A stretch of DNA of 64,000 bases, from NCBI GenBank assembly GCA_016708925.1, contig JADJET010000007.1, positions 108,389 through 172,388 of the forward strand, in the 5' to 3' direction. The notes below the pieces were generated by a model. That model did no database searches, had not been told where the DNA came from, and was given only the letters and a program-made list of their open reading frames with translations. Below are positions 42,431-51,808 of this stretch, in pieces (the stretch's first letter is position 1; each line of letters starts with the position of its first letter). The translations under genes were made by a program, and so were the position numbers. The DNA is from Gammaproteobacteria bacterium. Its GTDB lineage: Bacteria; Pseudomonadota; Gammaproteobacteria; Pseudomonadales; Porticoccaceae.

Positions 42431-44023
42431 ATGTCTGTATTCGAACGGCGCCTGGGGCTGCTTGATCAGCCCGCCACCCGACCCTTGCTCACACAAGTGG
42501 TGCGCGGCATCGAGAAGGAAAGCCTGCGCGTGGATGCGGCCGGCAATCTGTCCCAGCGCCCGCACCCGCGCGCGCTGGGCTCCGCCCTCACCCATCCCAG
42601 CATCACCACCGATTTCTCGGAAGCGCTGCTCGAATTCATCACGCCGCCGTCCACCTCGGTGGCGGAAACCCTGGCGACGCTCGAACAGATTCACCGCTTC
42701 GCCTATCAGGTGCTCGACGATGAGCTGATCTGGGTGAACAGCATGCCCTGCGTGCTGGGCGAGGATGCCGACATCCCGGTGGCGCGCTACGGCAGCTCCA
42801 ACATCGGGCGGATGAAAACCATTTATCGGATCGGCCTCGGCCATCGCTACGGCCGCCTGATGCAGACCATCGCCGGGATTCATTACAACTGGTCGCTGCC
42901 CGATAGCTGTTGGGAAGTGCTGCGCGCCGACGACGGCGCGGGCCAGTCACTGCAGGAATACAAGACCGCGCGGTATTTCGGCCTGATCCGCAATTTCCGC
43001 CGCTATTTCTGGCTGCTGCTGTATCTGTTCGGCGCCGCGCCGGCGGTGTGTCGCTCCTTCGTCCGCGGGCGGGAGCACCGCCTGGTGCCGTTCGGCGCCG
43101 ACAGCCACAGTCTGCACGCACCCCATGCAACCTCGTTGCGCATGGGCAATCTGGGTTATCAGAGCAATGCGCAGCAGCAGCTCAACATCTGCTACAACAG
43201 CCTGGACTCCTACATCAGCCACCTGCGGCAGGGTCTGACTACGCCTTATCCGCCCTACGCCGCGCTGGGCCTGAAAGACGCCGACGGCAGCTACCGCCAG
43301 TTGAGCAAGTCACTGTTGCAGATCGAAAACGAGTTCTACAGCACCATCCGGCCCAAACGCACCAGCGACAAGGGTGAAGTGCCGCTGCGCGCGCTCGGAC
43401 AGCACGGCGTCGAATACATCGAGGTGCGCTGCATCGATCTCAATCCCTACGCGCCGGTGGGCATCGACGCCGGACAAATCCGGTTCCTTGACACCTTTCT
43501 GCTGTTCTGCCTGCTGTCGGAGAGTCCGCCCACCAGTCCCGACGAACACCGACTGGTCCAGTTGAACCAGCATCAGGTGGTGTATCGCGGCCGCGACCCG
43601 GATCTGAAACTGGAGATTCTGGGCCGCGAACACAAGCTCACCGACTGGGCGCGCGAACTGTTCGCCGCCCTGATGCCGGTGGCGGCCGTGTGCGACGCCG
43701 CGTACGGCAGCGACGATCACGGCGCCGCATTGCTCGCCCTGGCGCCACGTATCAAGGACGCGTCGCTCACACCCGCGGCGCGCCTGCTGGCCGAAATGGC
43801 CGCCACCCGGCAGAGTTATTTCCAGACCGCGCTGCGCCAGGCCCGCGAACACCGCGACCAGTTCCGCGCCACGCCGCTGGACCCGGCAACCCTCGCTCGC
43901 TACCAAACCATGGCGACGCAATCGCTGGCCGACCAGGCCTCGCTGGAAGCCGCCGACAAGACGGATTTTGCGCAATTCCTCGCCGCCTATTACGCCCAGT
44001 ACGACTTCGATCCGAATGCCTGA
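42431..44023 (+). CDS. gshA: Glutamate-cysteine ligase GshA
   Basis: First enzyme of glutathione synthesis, 530 residues, matching the E. coli-type (proteobacterial) family in length. Typical segments are GIEKESLRVDAAGNLSQRPHP, TDFSEALLEFITPP, IGLGHRYGRLMQTIAGIHYN and RVSFVRGREHR-like region LVPFGADSHSLHAPHATSLR, with YIEVRCIDLNPYAPVGI in the middle. ATG 42431 lies close to atctcc with little Shine-Dalgarno character. Confidence 0.95.
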   Translation: MSVFERRLGLLDQPATRPLLTQVVRGIEKESLRVDAAGNLSQRPHPRALGSALTHPSITTDFSEALLEFITPPSTSVAETLATLEQIHRFAYQVLDDELIWVNSMPCVLGEDADIPVARYGSSNIGRMKTIYRIGLGHRYGRLMQTIAGIHYNWSLPDSCWEVLRADDGAGQSLQEYKTARYFGLIRNFRRYFWLLLYLFGAAPAVCRSFVRGREHRLVPFGADSHSLHAPHATSLRMGNLGYQSNAQQQLNICYNSLDSYISHLRQGLTTPYPPYAALGLKDADGSYRQLSKSLLQIENEFYSTIRPKRTSDKGEVPLRALGQHGVEYIEVRCIDLNPYAPVGIDAGQIRFLDTFLLFCLLSESPPTSPDEHRLVQLNQHQVVYRGRDPDLKLEILGREHKLTDWARELFAALMPVAAVCDAAYGSDDHGAALLALAPRIKDASLTPAARLLAEMAATRQSYFQTALRQAREHRDQFRATPLDPATLARYQTMATQSLADQASLEAADKTDFAQFLAAYYAQYDFDPNA

Positions 44024-44085
44024 ATCGCCGGCGATGCGCTGTTGGCGATGAATTTTTGCAGAGAACATTTTCCGCTGAAAATCGC

Positions 44086-44112
44086 CCTGCGAAATTTTCG
44101 TCACAGGTTTTT
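44086..44112 (+). terminator. Possible terminator after gshA
   Basis: cctgcgaaa pairs imperfectly with ttttcgtcacagg (three-base bulge) and is followed by five T. The surrounding 44024-44145 gap is unusually A/T-rich for this DNA and contains several repeats of attttccg, so a regulatory leader for acpH is also possible. Confidence 0.35.
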
Positions 44113-44145
44113 GCTTCCTGCATTTTCCGGAAGGGAGTTTTTAGC

Positions 44146-44763
44146 GTGAACTACCTCGGCCACCTGTATCTCGCCGGCAGCGACCCGGATATGCAGGTCG
44201 GCGGACTGCTCGGTGATTTCGTCAAGGGACCGTTGCGCGGCGACTACCCGGCGCGCATCGAAGCCGGCATCCAGCTGCACCGCCGCATCGATAGCCTGTG
44301 CGACAGCCTGCCGGCGACCCGGCAGTTACTGGAAGTGCTTCCCGCGCCCTGGCGCCGCTACGGCGGCATCGTCATCGATGTCGTATTCGACCATCTGCTG
44401 GCGCGGGACTGGGACGACTTTCATCCACAACCGCTGGGCGATTTCTGCCAGACGTTCTATCGCACACTCGCCAGCCACCGCGCGTTGCTGCCGGAGCGGG
44501 CACGAGCCTTTTGCGATCGCGCGCCGGCGTTGCGCTGGCTCGAAAGCTACCGCGACGCCGAACAGATTCCCCGCGTGCTCGCGCACATCGGCCAGCGCCT
44601 GCGCCGCCCGCGGCATCTCGAACAGGCCTGGCCGCCGCTCCAGCCTTTCGCCGCCACTTTCGAGCAGGGCTTCCGCGAAAGCCTCGCCGCGCTGACCACG
44701 GCCATCGGGCCGACACCGGGAATCACCCGCCATCCTTGCCTTGACGTCGCAGTGCGGCTCTGA
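44146..44763 (+). CDS. acpH: Acyl-carrier-protein phosphodiesterase AcpH
   Basis: Removes the phosphopantetheine arm from holo-ACP. The 205-residue protein has the HD-like AcpH landmarks NYLGHLYLAGSDPDMQVGGLLGDFVKG, IQLHRRIDSLCD and the metal-site region DVVFDHLLARDWDDF. GTG 44146 is preceded by aagggag. It stands alone between gshA and dsbB. Confidence 0.9.
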   Translation: MNYLGHLYLAGSDPDMQVGGLLGDFVKGPLRGDYPARIEAGIQLHRRIDSLCDSLPATRQLLEVLPAPWRRYGGIVIDVVFDHLLARDWDDFHPQPLGDFCQTFYRTLASHRALLPERARAFCDRAPALRWLESYRDAEQIPRVLAHIGQRLRRPRHLEQAWPPLQPFAATFEQGFRESLAALTTAIGPTPGITRHPCLDVAVRL

Positions 44764-44802
44764 AAGCATCCGCGCCCATCACCCGCTCAGGAATTCCCGC
44801 CC

Positions 44803-45288
44803 ATGCCTTCACGCCGCCAACTCAACTTCATCGGGGCATTCGGCTGCGCCGGACTCATCGTGATTGCGCTGTACATGCAGTATGCGATGGATCTGAATCC
44901 CTGTTACCTGTGCATCGTGCAGCGCGGCTTCGTGATCGCCACCGGGCTGGTGCTGCTGAGCGCCGCGCTCCACCACCCCGGGCGCGGCGGCCAGCGGATC
45001 TACAGCGGACTCGGCATGCTGACAGCGCTCGTCGGTGCGGGATTCTCGCTGCGCCAGCTCTGGCTGCAAAGCCTGCCCAAGGACCAGGTACCCGCCTGCG
45101 GACCGCCCGCCGAATATCTGTTCGACGCCCTGCCCTTCAAGGAAGCGCTCGGTCTGTTGTTTCGCGGCGACGGCAATTGCGCCGAAATCCAGTGGTCGCT
45201 GTTCGGGATCAGCATTCCGGGCTACACGCTGATGGCCTTCGCCGGGTTGTTTGCGCTCTGCCTGTGGCAGGCGGTGCGGCGCGACTGA
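44803..45288 (+). CDS. dsbB: Disulfide bond formation protein DsbB
   Basis: Inner-membrane oxidase that recharges DsbA with disulfides using quinone. The 161-residue protein has four membrane segments, the first redox pair in NPCYLCIVQR, and the second periplasmic loop pair in PACGPPAEYLF and GDGNCAEIQW. The order and spacing match the family. A periplasmic copper cluster follows it. Confidence 0.94.
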   Translation: MPSRRQLNFIGAFGCAGLIVIALYMQYAMDLNPCYLCIVQRGFVIATGLVLLSAALHHPGRGGQRIYSGLGMLTALVGAGFSLRQLWLQSLPKDQVPACGPPAEYLFDALPFKEALGLLFRGDGNCAEIQWSLFGISIPGYTLMAFAGLFALCLWQAVRRD

Positions 45289-45403
45289 CGGATTCGACGG
45301 GCTGCCGCGCCTTGACGTGATCGCTCCGACATTGATCCCGCGCGTTGAACCAATGCGCAGGCCCATGCTCTACTGCGCTATCGATGGTCATACTGTGTTG
45401 CCG

Positions 45404-45778
45404 ATGCCTGCCATCAAGCCCCTGCCCTGGTTGCTCGCGCTGCTGCTGTGTTGGCAAGCGGTGGCCACGGCTGCGACGCCGATGATGATGCGCGCCGGCA
45501 GCCCGGCAGCAACGGCCACCGGGCATCTGGCAGCGGCAGCAACCGACGACGGCGCACACGCCGTGCCGAAGCACTGCGCGGAATCCCACAGCCAAGCCGC
45601 CGGCGCCGATCACTGCGGGCAACCGTGCAAACACTGCCCGGGCTCCGTCACCGGCCATCTGCTGACCTCGATCACGGTACTGCCGATACCGGCGCTATCC
45701 AGTCCGCCGTCGTTCGCCGAACTACCGTTCTCCTCCCGCCAGCCGCTCGTCATCCATCGCCCGCCCATCGCCGCCTGA
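45404..45778 (+). CDS. Small Cys/His-rich exported protein (DUF2946-like)
   Basis: A 124-residue protein with a signal peptide (LPWLLALLLCWQAVATAA) and a Met/His/Cys-rich centre (TPMMM, HCAESHSQ, HCGQPCKHC), followed by a short hydrophobic part and a tail ending IHRPPIAA. The shape resembles DUF2946-type proteins often found near metal-resistance genes. Its place just ahead of the DUF411, copA and copB genes suggests periplasmic copper binding (inference). The in-frame start at 45356 is possible, but ATG 45404 gives the better signal peptide. Confidence 0.55.
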   Translation: MPAIKPLPWLLALLLCWQAVATAATPMMMRAGSPAATATGHLAAAATDDGAHAVPKHCAESHSQAAGADHCGQPCKHCPGSVTGHLLTSITVLPIPALSSPPSFAELPFSSRQPLVIHRPPIAA

Positions 45779-45846
45779 ATTGCAGGCAAGGTGCGTCCGG
45801 TTTCCGGGCGCGATCCAAAGGCGATTACACATAAAGGCGGTTTTTC

Positions 45847-46365
45847 ATGAAAAACACAAAGGATGTTCCGCGTCCCACCACGCGCTATTTCCGGGGGATG
45901 TTGCTCTGGTTGTTTGTTTCGCTGGCGCACGCCGAGCCGGCGCCGGCACCAACGCTCACTGTTTACAAAGATGCCCAGTGCGGCTGCTGTAGCAAATGGG
46001 TCGATCACCTCGCCGCCCACGGCATTGTCGCCCAGGCAGTGGACCTGGACGCGGCGGCGCTCGCGGAAGTCAAGCGTGCGCACGGCGTCGGGCCGCAGTA
46101 TCAGTCCTGTCACACCGCAGTGACCGCGGACGGTCTGGTGTTCGAGGGGCATGTGCCCGCACCGACGCTCGCGCGGTTTCTGGCCGAGCACCCGAAGGAC
46201 GGTCGCGGCCTCGCGGTGCCGGGCATGCCGCCGGGCAGCCCCGGCATGGAGGTCGGCGACCGCTTCGTGCCCTATCAGGTCTGGCAGCTTGAAGCGGACG
46301 GAGCGCGGGTGTACGAGGATGTCCGGGAGCGCGCGACCCAGTACGCCCCCAGAGCACGGCCATGA
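45847..46365 (+). CDS. DUF411 copper-associated periplasmic protein
   Basis: A 172-residue exported protein of the DUF411 family. A signal-like segment (GMLLWLFVSLAHA) precedes the core, which begins LTVYKDAQCGCCSKWVDHL with the invariant CXCC, then QYQSCHTAVTADGLVFEGHVPA and the C-terminal AVPGMPPGSPGME. Family members are widely linked to copper resistance, though the biochemical role is unsettled. Its stop overlaps the copA start (ATGA at 46362). Confidence 0.85.
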   Translation: MKNTKDVPRPTTRYFRGMLLWLFVSLAHAEPAPAPTLTVYKDAQCGCCSKWVDHLAAHGIVAQAVDLDAAALAEVKRAHGVGPQYQSCHTAVTADGLVFEGHVPAPTLARFLAEHPKDGRGLAVPGMPPGSPGMEVGDRFVPYQVWQLEADGARVYEDVRERATQYAPRARP

Positions 46366-48209
46366 ATCCGCTGCTGCCGGATAATGGCATCCGGCTGTCG
46401 CGGCGGCGCTTCGTCACCGGGCTCGCCGCGGGTGGGGCGGCGCTCGCGGCTGGCCGCCTGCTGGCGGCGCCAGCCGAAGCGGTTTCGACTCCGGAACTGA
46501 CGGGCGAGCGCTTCGCTCTGCGCATCGGCTACCAGCGCGTGAATTTCACCGGCGTGGAGCGCCTCGCCACCACCATCAACGGCAGCCTGCCAGGACCGGT
46601 ACTGCACTGGCGCGAAGGCGATCGACTGCGCCTGCGGGTGACCAACCAGCTCGCCGAGGATACCTCCCTCCACTGGCACGGCATCGTGCTGCCGGCCGCC
46701 ATGGACGGGGTGCCCGGGATGAGCTTTCACGGCATCAAACCGGGGGAGAGCTTCGACTACGCCTTCGAGGTACGCCAGAGCGGCACCTACTGGTACCACA
46801 GTCATTCCGGGTTTCAGGAACAGACCGGCCATTACGGCGCCCTGGTCATCCATCCCCGCGCGCCGGATCCTTTCGCCTGCGAACGCGACCATGTGGTGAT
46901 GCTGTCGGACTGGAGCGACGAAGATCCGGCCCAGGTCCACGCCAAGCTCAAAAAACTCAGCCACTACTACAACTTTGGCGAGCGCACCGTCGGCGATCTG
47001 TGGTGCGACATCCAGGCCAAGGGCGTCGCCCAGACCTGGCGCGAGCGCGCCATGTGGAACCGGATGCGGATGAGCGACAGCGACATCTCCGATGTCAGCG
47101 GCTATACCTACACCTACCTGATGAACGGCCAGCCTCCGGCGGTGGGCTGGACCGGGCTGTTCCGGCCCGGGGAGCGGGTGCGGCTGCGCTTCATCAACGC
47201 CGCCGCCATGACCTATTTCGATGTGCGTATTCCGGGCCTGAAAATGCGCGTGATCGCCGCCGACGGCCAGCCCGTGGAGCCGGTGACGGTGGACGATTTC
47301 CGCATCGGTGTCGCCGAGACTTACGACGTCATCGTCGAACCCGCGGGTGATACCGCCTACGCGCTGTTCGCCCAGGCCATCGACCGCAGCGGTTATGCCC
47401 TTGGCACACTGACGCCGGATCTGGGCTTGAAAGCGGCGCTGCCGACCATGGACCCTCGGCCCGTGCTCAGCCACGCCGATATGGGCATGGGTGGCGGCGA
47501 ACATCCGGGCCACGCCGGGGCTGGCGCGGCTGACGCCGCCGCGGATGGCGGCATGGATCATTCCAGCATGGATCATTCCACCACGAACAACGCGACGCTG
47601 GATCATGCCGCGATGGGGCATGGCGCACCCGCCATGGGCTCCGGCGCCGCCGGTTACGGCAGCAGCACTCCGGTGCGTCACGGCGCCACCGAATACGGCC
47701 CGCAGGTGGATGCCCGCGCGGAGCCGTCCGGGTACCGGCTCGACGATCCCGGTGTCGGCCTGCGCGATCACCAGTCCCGATATGGACGCCGGGTGCTCAC
47801 CTACGCCGATCTGCGCCACCGTTACGGCACCCCCGACCCGCGCGAGCCGGAGCGGGAAATCCAGCTCCACCTCACCGGCAACATGGCGCGCTACATGTGG
47901 TCGCTGGATGGCATCCGGTTTGCCGATGCCGAGCCGCTGTTGTTGCGCCTGGGCGAGCGGCTGCGCATCACCCTCGTGAACGACACCATGATGCATCACC
48001 CCATCCACCTGCACGGCATGTGGAGCGATCTGGAAACCGGCGACGGCGCGCGCATTCCGCGCAAGCACACGGTGTCGGTACCGCCGGGCGCCAGGGTCAG
48101 TTATCTGGTGACCGCCGATGCGCCGGGGAACTGGGCCTATCACTGCCATCTGCTCTACCACATGGCGGGCATGATGCGCGAAGTACGGGTGGCGGCGGGC
48201 GACGCATGA
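46362..48209 (+). CDS. copA: Multicopper oxidase CopA (PcoA-like)
   Basis: Periplasmic copper-resistance oxidase of 615 residues, exported folded through Tat (RLSRRRFVTGLAAGGAALAAG). Cupredoxin copper ligands are LHWHGIVLP and YWYHSHSGFQEQ near the N-terminus, and HHPIHLHGMW and YHCHLLYHMAGMM at the C-terminus. Between domains is a Met/His-rich insert (MGMGGGEHPGHAG, MDHSSMDHS) of about 50 residues expected to bind extra copper. Frame is complete; it overlaps genes on both sides. Confidence 0.94.
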   Translation: MNPLLPDNGIRLSRRRFVTGLAAGGAALAAGRLLAAPAEAVSTPELTGERFALRIGYQRVNFTGVERLATTINGSLPGPVLHWREGDRLRLRVTNQLAEDTSLHWHGIVLPAAMDGVPGMSFHGIKPGESFDYAFEVRQSGTYWYHSHSGFQEQTGHYGALVIHPRAPDPFACERDHVVMLSDWSDEDPAQVHAKLKKLSHYYNFGERTVGDLWCDIQAKGVAQTWRERAMWNRMRMSDSDISDVSGYTYTYLMNGQPPAVGWTGLFRPGERVRLRFINAAAMTYFDVRIPGLKMRVIAADGQPVEPVTVDDFRIGVAETYDVIVEPAGDTAYALFAQAIDRSGYALGTLTPDLGLKAALPTMDPRPVLSHADMGMGGGEHPGHAGAGAADAAADGGMDHSSMDHSTTNNATLDHAAMGHGAPAMGSGAAGYGSSTPVRHGATEYGPQVDARAEPSGYRLDDPGVGLRDHQSRYGRRVLTYADLRHRYGTPDPREPEREIQLHLTGNMARYMWSLDGIRFADAEPLLLRLGERLRITLVNDTMMHHPIHLHGMWSDLETGDGARIPRKHTVSVPPGARVSYLVTADAPGNWAYHCHLLYHMAGMMREVRVAAGDA

Positions 48210-48916
48210 AAGCCACCATCGGTTTGCTTGCCGCGCTGGCACTGCTCGCGCCCGGTCAGGTCCGCGCCCACGGCGACGACGATCCCCGGCTCGGCAAGGT
48301 GATGCTCGATCAGCTGGAATGGCGCGAGGGCACGGGCAGCGGCGACGGCGCGCTGGTGTGGGAAGGCGATGCCTGGCTGGGCCACGACTTGCACAAGCTC
48401 TGGCTCAAGACTGAAGGCGAGCGGGTGGAAGGCGTCACCGAGGATGCCGAAGTACAGCTGCTCTACAGCCGCGCGCTCGCGCCGTTTTGGGATATCCAGG
48501 TGGGCTGGCGCGGCGATCTCCAGCCGACGCCGAACCGCAACTGGCTGGCGCTCGGCGTGCGGGGGCTTGCGCCCTACTGGTTCGACACCGATCTCGCCCT
48601 GTTCGCCGACGCTGACGGCCGCACCGCGCTGCGCCTCAAGGCCGAGTACGAGCTGCTGTTCACCCAGCGTTTGATCCTGTCACCGGATATCGAAATCAAT
48701 CTGCACGGCCAGGATGACCGCGCCACCGCCACCGGTTCGGGGTTGTCCGATGTTGAACTGGGTCTGCGCCTGCGCTACGAGATTCGCCGCGAGTTCGCGC
48801 CCTATATCGGCGTGGTGGGTTGGCGCAAGTTCGGCAACAGCGCCGACTTCGCCCGCCGCCAGGGCGAGCGCAGCGACGATCTGGAGCTGGTGGCTGGGGT
48901 CAGGCTCTGGTTTTGA
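48206..48916 (+). CDS. copB: Copper resistance outer-membrane protein CopB
   Basis: A 236-residue outer-membrane protein of the CopB/PcoB family. After a signal peptide (LLAALALLAPGQVRA) come family segments LWLKTEGERVEGVTEDAEVQLLYSRALAPFWD and, near the end, EFAPYIGVVGWRKFG and LVAGVRLWF, with the aromatic C-terminus for barrel assembly. It lacks the N-terminal Met/His-rich domain of some CopB proteins. ATG 48206 overlaps the copA stop. Confidence 0.93.
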   Translation: MKATIGLLAALALLAPGQVRAHGDDDPRLGKVMLDQLEWREGTGSGDGALVWEGDAWLGHDLHKLWLKTEGERVEGVTEDAEVQLLYSRALAPFWDIQVGWRGDLQPTPNRNWLALGVRGLAPYWFDTDLALFADADGRTALRLKAEYELLFTQRLILSPDIEINLHGQDDRATATGSGLSDVELGLRLRYEIRREFAPYIGVVGWRKFGNSADFARRQGERSDDLELVAGVRLWF

Positions 48917-48972
48917 GGGTTGCGCAGGATGCTCGCTCAGCGGGTCTGCTGGCGATGCCTGGCAGCCGACTT

Positions 48973-49746
48973 TCAGGCGTCCGCTACTTCGCGCTGAAAG
49001 CGGTAATCCCGGCGCTCGGTGGCGCGACCGCGGCGGTAGCTCTGCTCCGCGAAATGCACGGTGCCGTCGCGGTGCATCAACAGCGCGGTGGTGCAACGGG
49101 TGCCATAGCTGTCCGAGACGATGAAGGGCGCGGACAGCACCCGCTCCATTTCCAGACCAATGCCGGTGTCGGGCAGATGCGCGTCGGGAAACTGGTCGCG
49201 CGATCCGAGGATCGCCAGCAGGCGGTCGAGCGCCGGGTGGTCGGGCTGGTCGAGCACCGCGGTCAGCATGCGGCGGGCGTACTCGGCCTTGGGCCAGGGC
49301 GTGTCGAGCACGTCGTTGCTGAGGGTATAGATCCCCGGTTCGAGCACCTGGACGCTGGCCTTCTGGTTGGTGCAGTAGACGAGGTGTTCCGGCGTGCCCG
49401 CGAGCAGGCTGAAGCCGCGAAACCGATGCGCCTCCGCCAGAACGCTTTCGGCATAGGTTGCGGGAGTGCTCGCGGCGCGGAGAAAGTTGACCGGCAGATC
49501 ACCGCGCGAGCGCGCATTGGCGCCCAGGGCGCCGCCCCGATAGTTGGTGACCGTAGCCCAGCGACCACGCCGGTCGACCCCAAACCAGGTGCCGCCCGCT
49601 TCGTCGTCGCGGCCGCCGAGAATGTGCGGGTGATCGTCCCAGAACCGCGCCACCTGCGCGGGACGGTCGTAGTACTCGTCGCGGTTCGCCACCACCACCA
49701 GCGGATAGTCCGGATGGCGGCGAAACGCGAGGGCTACGAGACACAC
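48973..49746 (-). CDS. NRDE (TANGO2-like) protein
   Basis: A 257-residue NRDE-family protein, recognised by the start MCLVALAFRRHPDYPLVVVANRDEYYDRPA and by DDEAGGTWFGVDRRGRWATVTNYR, with N-terminal Cys2 as the likely nucleophile. The human relative TANGO2 has been linked to heme and lipid handling; the bacterial role is open. It lies 18 bases after the gcvH stop on the same strand. Confidence 0.85.
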   Translation of the reverse strand: MCLVALAFRRHPDYPLVVVANRDEYYDRPAQVARFWDDHPHILGGRDDEAGGTWFGVDRRGRWATVTNYRGGALGANARSRGDLPVNFLRAASTPATYAESVLAEAHRFRGFSLLAGTPEHLVYCTNQKASVQVLEPGIYTLSNDVLDTPWPKAEYARRMLTAVLDQPDHPALDRLLAILGSRDQFPDAHLPDTGIGLEMERVLSAPFIVSDSYGTRCTTALLMHRDGTVHFAEQSYRRGRATERRDYRFQREVADA

Positions 49747-49764
49747 GGCGGGACGCTCCCCGGT

Positions 49765-50169
49765 CTAATCGTCGCTGTCCTGTTCTTCCTCGACGACGTC
49801 CAGGTACGCCTGGGCGTCCAGCAGATCGTCCAGCTCGGCAGGGTCCGCGAGGCGCAACCGGTAAAACCAGCCGTCGCCATAGGGCGAGGCGTTGATGATT
49901 TCGGGCGTATCCTCGAGCGCTTCGTTGATCGCGATGACGGTGCCGGTCAGGGGCGCGAAGACGTCGGACGCCGCCTTGACGGACTCAACCACGCCGGCCT
50001 CCTGGCCGAGATCGAGTTCGTCCCCCAGCTCCGGCAATTCGACATAGACGATGTCGCCGAGGCTGTCCTGCGCATAGTCGGTAATGCCCACGGTCACGGT
50101 TCCATCACCTTCGTTGCGCACCCATTCGTGGGTTTCGCGGTAGCCAAGCTCCTTGGGGGTATCGACCAT
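49765..50169 (-). CDS. gcvH: Glycine cleavage system H protein
   Basis: Lipoyl-carrier protein of the glycine cleavage complex, 134 residues. The lipoylation lysine lies in GVVESVKAASDVFAPLTG. The family start TPKELGYRETHEWVR is complete. It follows gcvT by 76 bases. gcvP is not in the window, so the P protein must be elsewhere. Confidence 0.95.
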   Translation of the reverse strand: MVDTPKELGYRETHEWVRNEGDGTVTVGITDYAQDSLGDIVYVELPELGDELDLGQEAGVVESVKAASDVFAPLTGTVIAINEALEDTPEIINASPYGDGWFYRLRLADPAELDDLLDAQAYLDVVEEEQDSDD

Positions 50170-50245
50170 GCTGATTCTCCAATCTTCGGGGTGCCGAGTG
50201 ATTTATTGTCGGGTGTGGGAAATCCGCCGCGGGCGCGGCGGATGC

Positions 50246-51334
50246 TCAGTTGTAAACCTTTTTGCCGTGGCGCACAAAGGGCGGCCGCACCACCCGCACC
50301 GGCGCCGGCCGACCGCGAATATCCACCACCGCCTCGCGCGCGCCGATGTCCGGAATGCGCGCCAGCGCAATGGCGTGACCCAGGGTGGGGGAATAGGTGC
50401 CGCTGGTGATGACGCCGATCTGCGGACTGCCCGCTACCCGCACCAACTGACCGGCCCGCAGCACGCCGGGTTTGGTCATCACCAGGCCGGCCAGGGTCAG
50501 ATACCCGCCCCGCTGACGCAGTTCCTCGAGGGCGGTACGACCGATGAAATGTCGGGTCTCGGGGTCCCAGGCCAAGGTCCAGGCCATGTTGGCCTCCAGC
50601 GGGGTGACGTCCTCGTCCATCTCGTGGCTGTGGAGATTGAGTCCAGCCTCCAGACGCAGGGTATCGCGGGCGGCGAGCCCGGCGGGCCGCACACCCTGCG
50701 CCACCAGCGCGCGCCAGCAGTCCTCCGCTGCATCCGCGGGCAGCATGATTTCGAAGCCGTCTTCGCCGGTATAACCGGTGCGCGCCACCAGCCAGTCACC
50801 GATCCGGCAGGAACTGAACGCGGGCAGCGACACCAGGGCTGCGGCCGCGGCGCCGAAGGCGCCCTGCATCGCCGCCAACGCCGCCGGTCCCTGCACGGCG
50901 ATGATGGCGCCATCGGTCTGTTCGCGCACCGTCACGCGCTGGCCGCCGGCCTGCCGGGTGATCCAGGGCAGGACGCGCTCGTGCGTGGCGCAGTTCAGCA
51001 CCAGCCGGTAGCTGTCGTCCGCCAACGCATAGACGATCAGATCGTCGATCACGCCGCCCTTCTCGTTCAGCATGGCGCTGTAGAGCGCCGCGCCCGGAGT
51101 CGTGAGGCGCGCCACGTCGTTGGCCAGCAGGCGGCGCAGAAAATCCCGCGCCCCGCCGCCACTCACGTCCACCGTGGTCATGTGACTGACATCGAACAGG
51201 CCCGCCTGCTCGCGCACACAGCGGTGCTCGATCAGTTGCGAACCATAGTGAAGCGGCATATCCCAGCCGGCGAAATCGACCATGCGGGCGCCGTGGCGGA
51301 TATGGGTATCGTAAAGAGGGGTACGCCGGCCCAT
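50246..51334 (-). CDS. gcvT: Glycine cleavage system T protein (aminomethyltransferase)
   Basis: Tetrahydrofolate-dependent aminomethyltransferase of 362 residues. Markers are TPLYDTHIRHGARMVDFAGWDMPLHYG at the start, LFDVSHMTTVDVSG, RTGYTGEDGFEIMLP and the C-terminal domain YSPTLGHAIALARIP. It forms a gcvT-gcvH unit. The 51335-51453 gap upstream holds nothing recognisable. Confidence 0.95.
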   Translation of the reverse strand: MGRRTPLYDTHIRHGARMVDFAGWDMPLHYGSQLIEHRCVREQAGLFDVSHMTTVDVSGGGARDFLRRLLANDVARLTTPGAALYSAMLNEKGGVIDDLIVYALADDSYRLVLNCATHERVLPWITRQAGGQRVTVREQTDGAIIAVQGPAALAAMQGAFGAAAAALVSLPAFSSCRIGDWLVARTGYTGEDGFEIMLPADAAEDCWRALVAQGVRPAGLAARDTLRLEAGLNLHSHEMDEDVTPLEANMAWTLAWDPETRHFIGRTALEELRQRGGYLTLAGLVMTKPGVLRAGQLVRVAGSPQIGVITSGTYSPTLGHAIALARIPDIGAREAVVDIRGRPAPVRVVRPPFVRHGKKVYN

Positions 51335-51453
51335 GCTGCCTCCCGCGCGGAGTCGTGCATTCTAAACAGTGGCCGGCATCGGGTCGAGGGTCTGGGCACC
51401 CGCGCCGAAGCCCGGTCGCCCGGCTTCGACCTGGATCGAGGAGACCGCCGTCC

Positions 51454-51665
51454 TTACCCCGTCGGGCGGAGATCCTCGGCGATCAGCCGGAACTGCTCCA
51501 GCGCCGCCTCCAGATCGTCCACGATCTCCTGCGCGATCACCTCGGGGGGCGGCAGGCTGTCGCTGTCGGCAAGGCTTTGGTCCCGGAGCCAGAAGATGTC
51601 GAGGCTGGCTTTGTCACGGACAGAAATTTCATCGTAGGTGTACGAACGCCAGCGGCCATCATTAC
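51454..51665 (-). pseudogene. hsdM: hsdM fragment (C-terminal about 70 codons)
   Basis: The minus-strand frame ending at the TAA 51456-51454 reads RWRSYTYDEISVRDKASLDIFWLRD, then PPPEVIAQEIVDDLEAALEQFR. This is the conserved C-terminus of type I modification methyltransferase HsdM. It begins abruptly beside a ccctctccc palindrome. The middle of the protein, including the NPPF methylase motif, is absent, its place taken by the fic gene. Confidence 0.8.
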
Positions 51666-51702
51666 CCGCCCCCTCTCCCCTCGCGGGAGAGGGCTGGGGG
51701 GC
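51666..51702. repeat. Palindromic repeat (ccctctccc...gggagaggg)
   Basis: A nine-base stem (51671-51679 with 51685-51693) of the dispersed 'gggagagggctgggg' type borders the hsdM 3' fragment. A related palindrome lies inside the hsdR 3' part at 54178-54208. Bases 51703-51808 beyond it hold no gene. Confidence 0.6.
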
Positions 51703-51808
51703 AGCATGACTTCCTTTTATTTACCAGCAGGCGCGACAGGCGTATGCAGGTCTCTACCCATCTCCCTTTAACTTGCCCACCATTTAAGTTAAAGAAAACA
51801 GCTTTTCA

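Noticed and set aside
44024..44145. Riboswitch in the A/T-rich gap before acpH
   Set aside because: No match to a known riboswitch core was seen; short repeats and one weak hairpin are insufficient.
46275..48242. 655-codon minus-strand frame opposite copA
   Set aside because: copA on the other strand has signal peptide and all copper ligands; the antisense frame has no motif.
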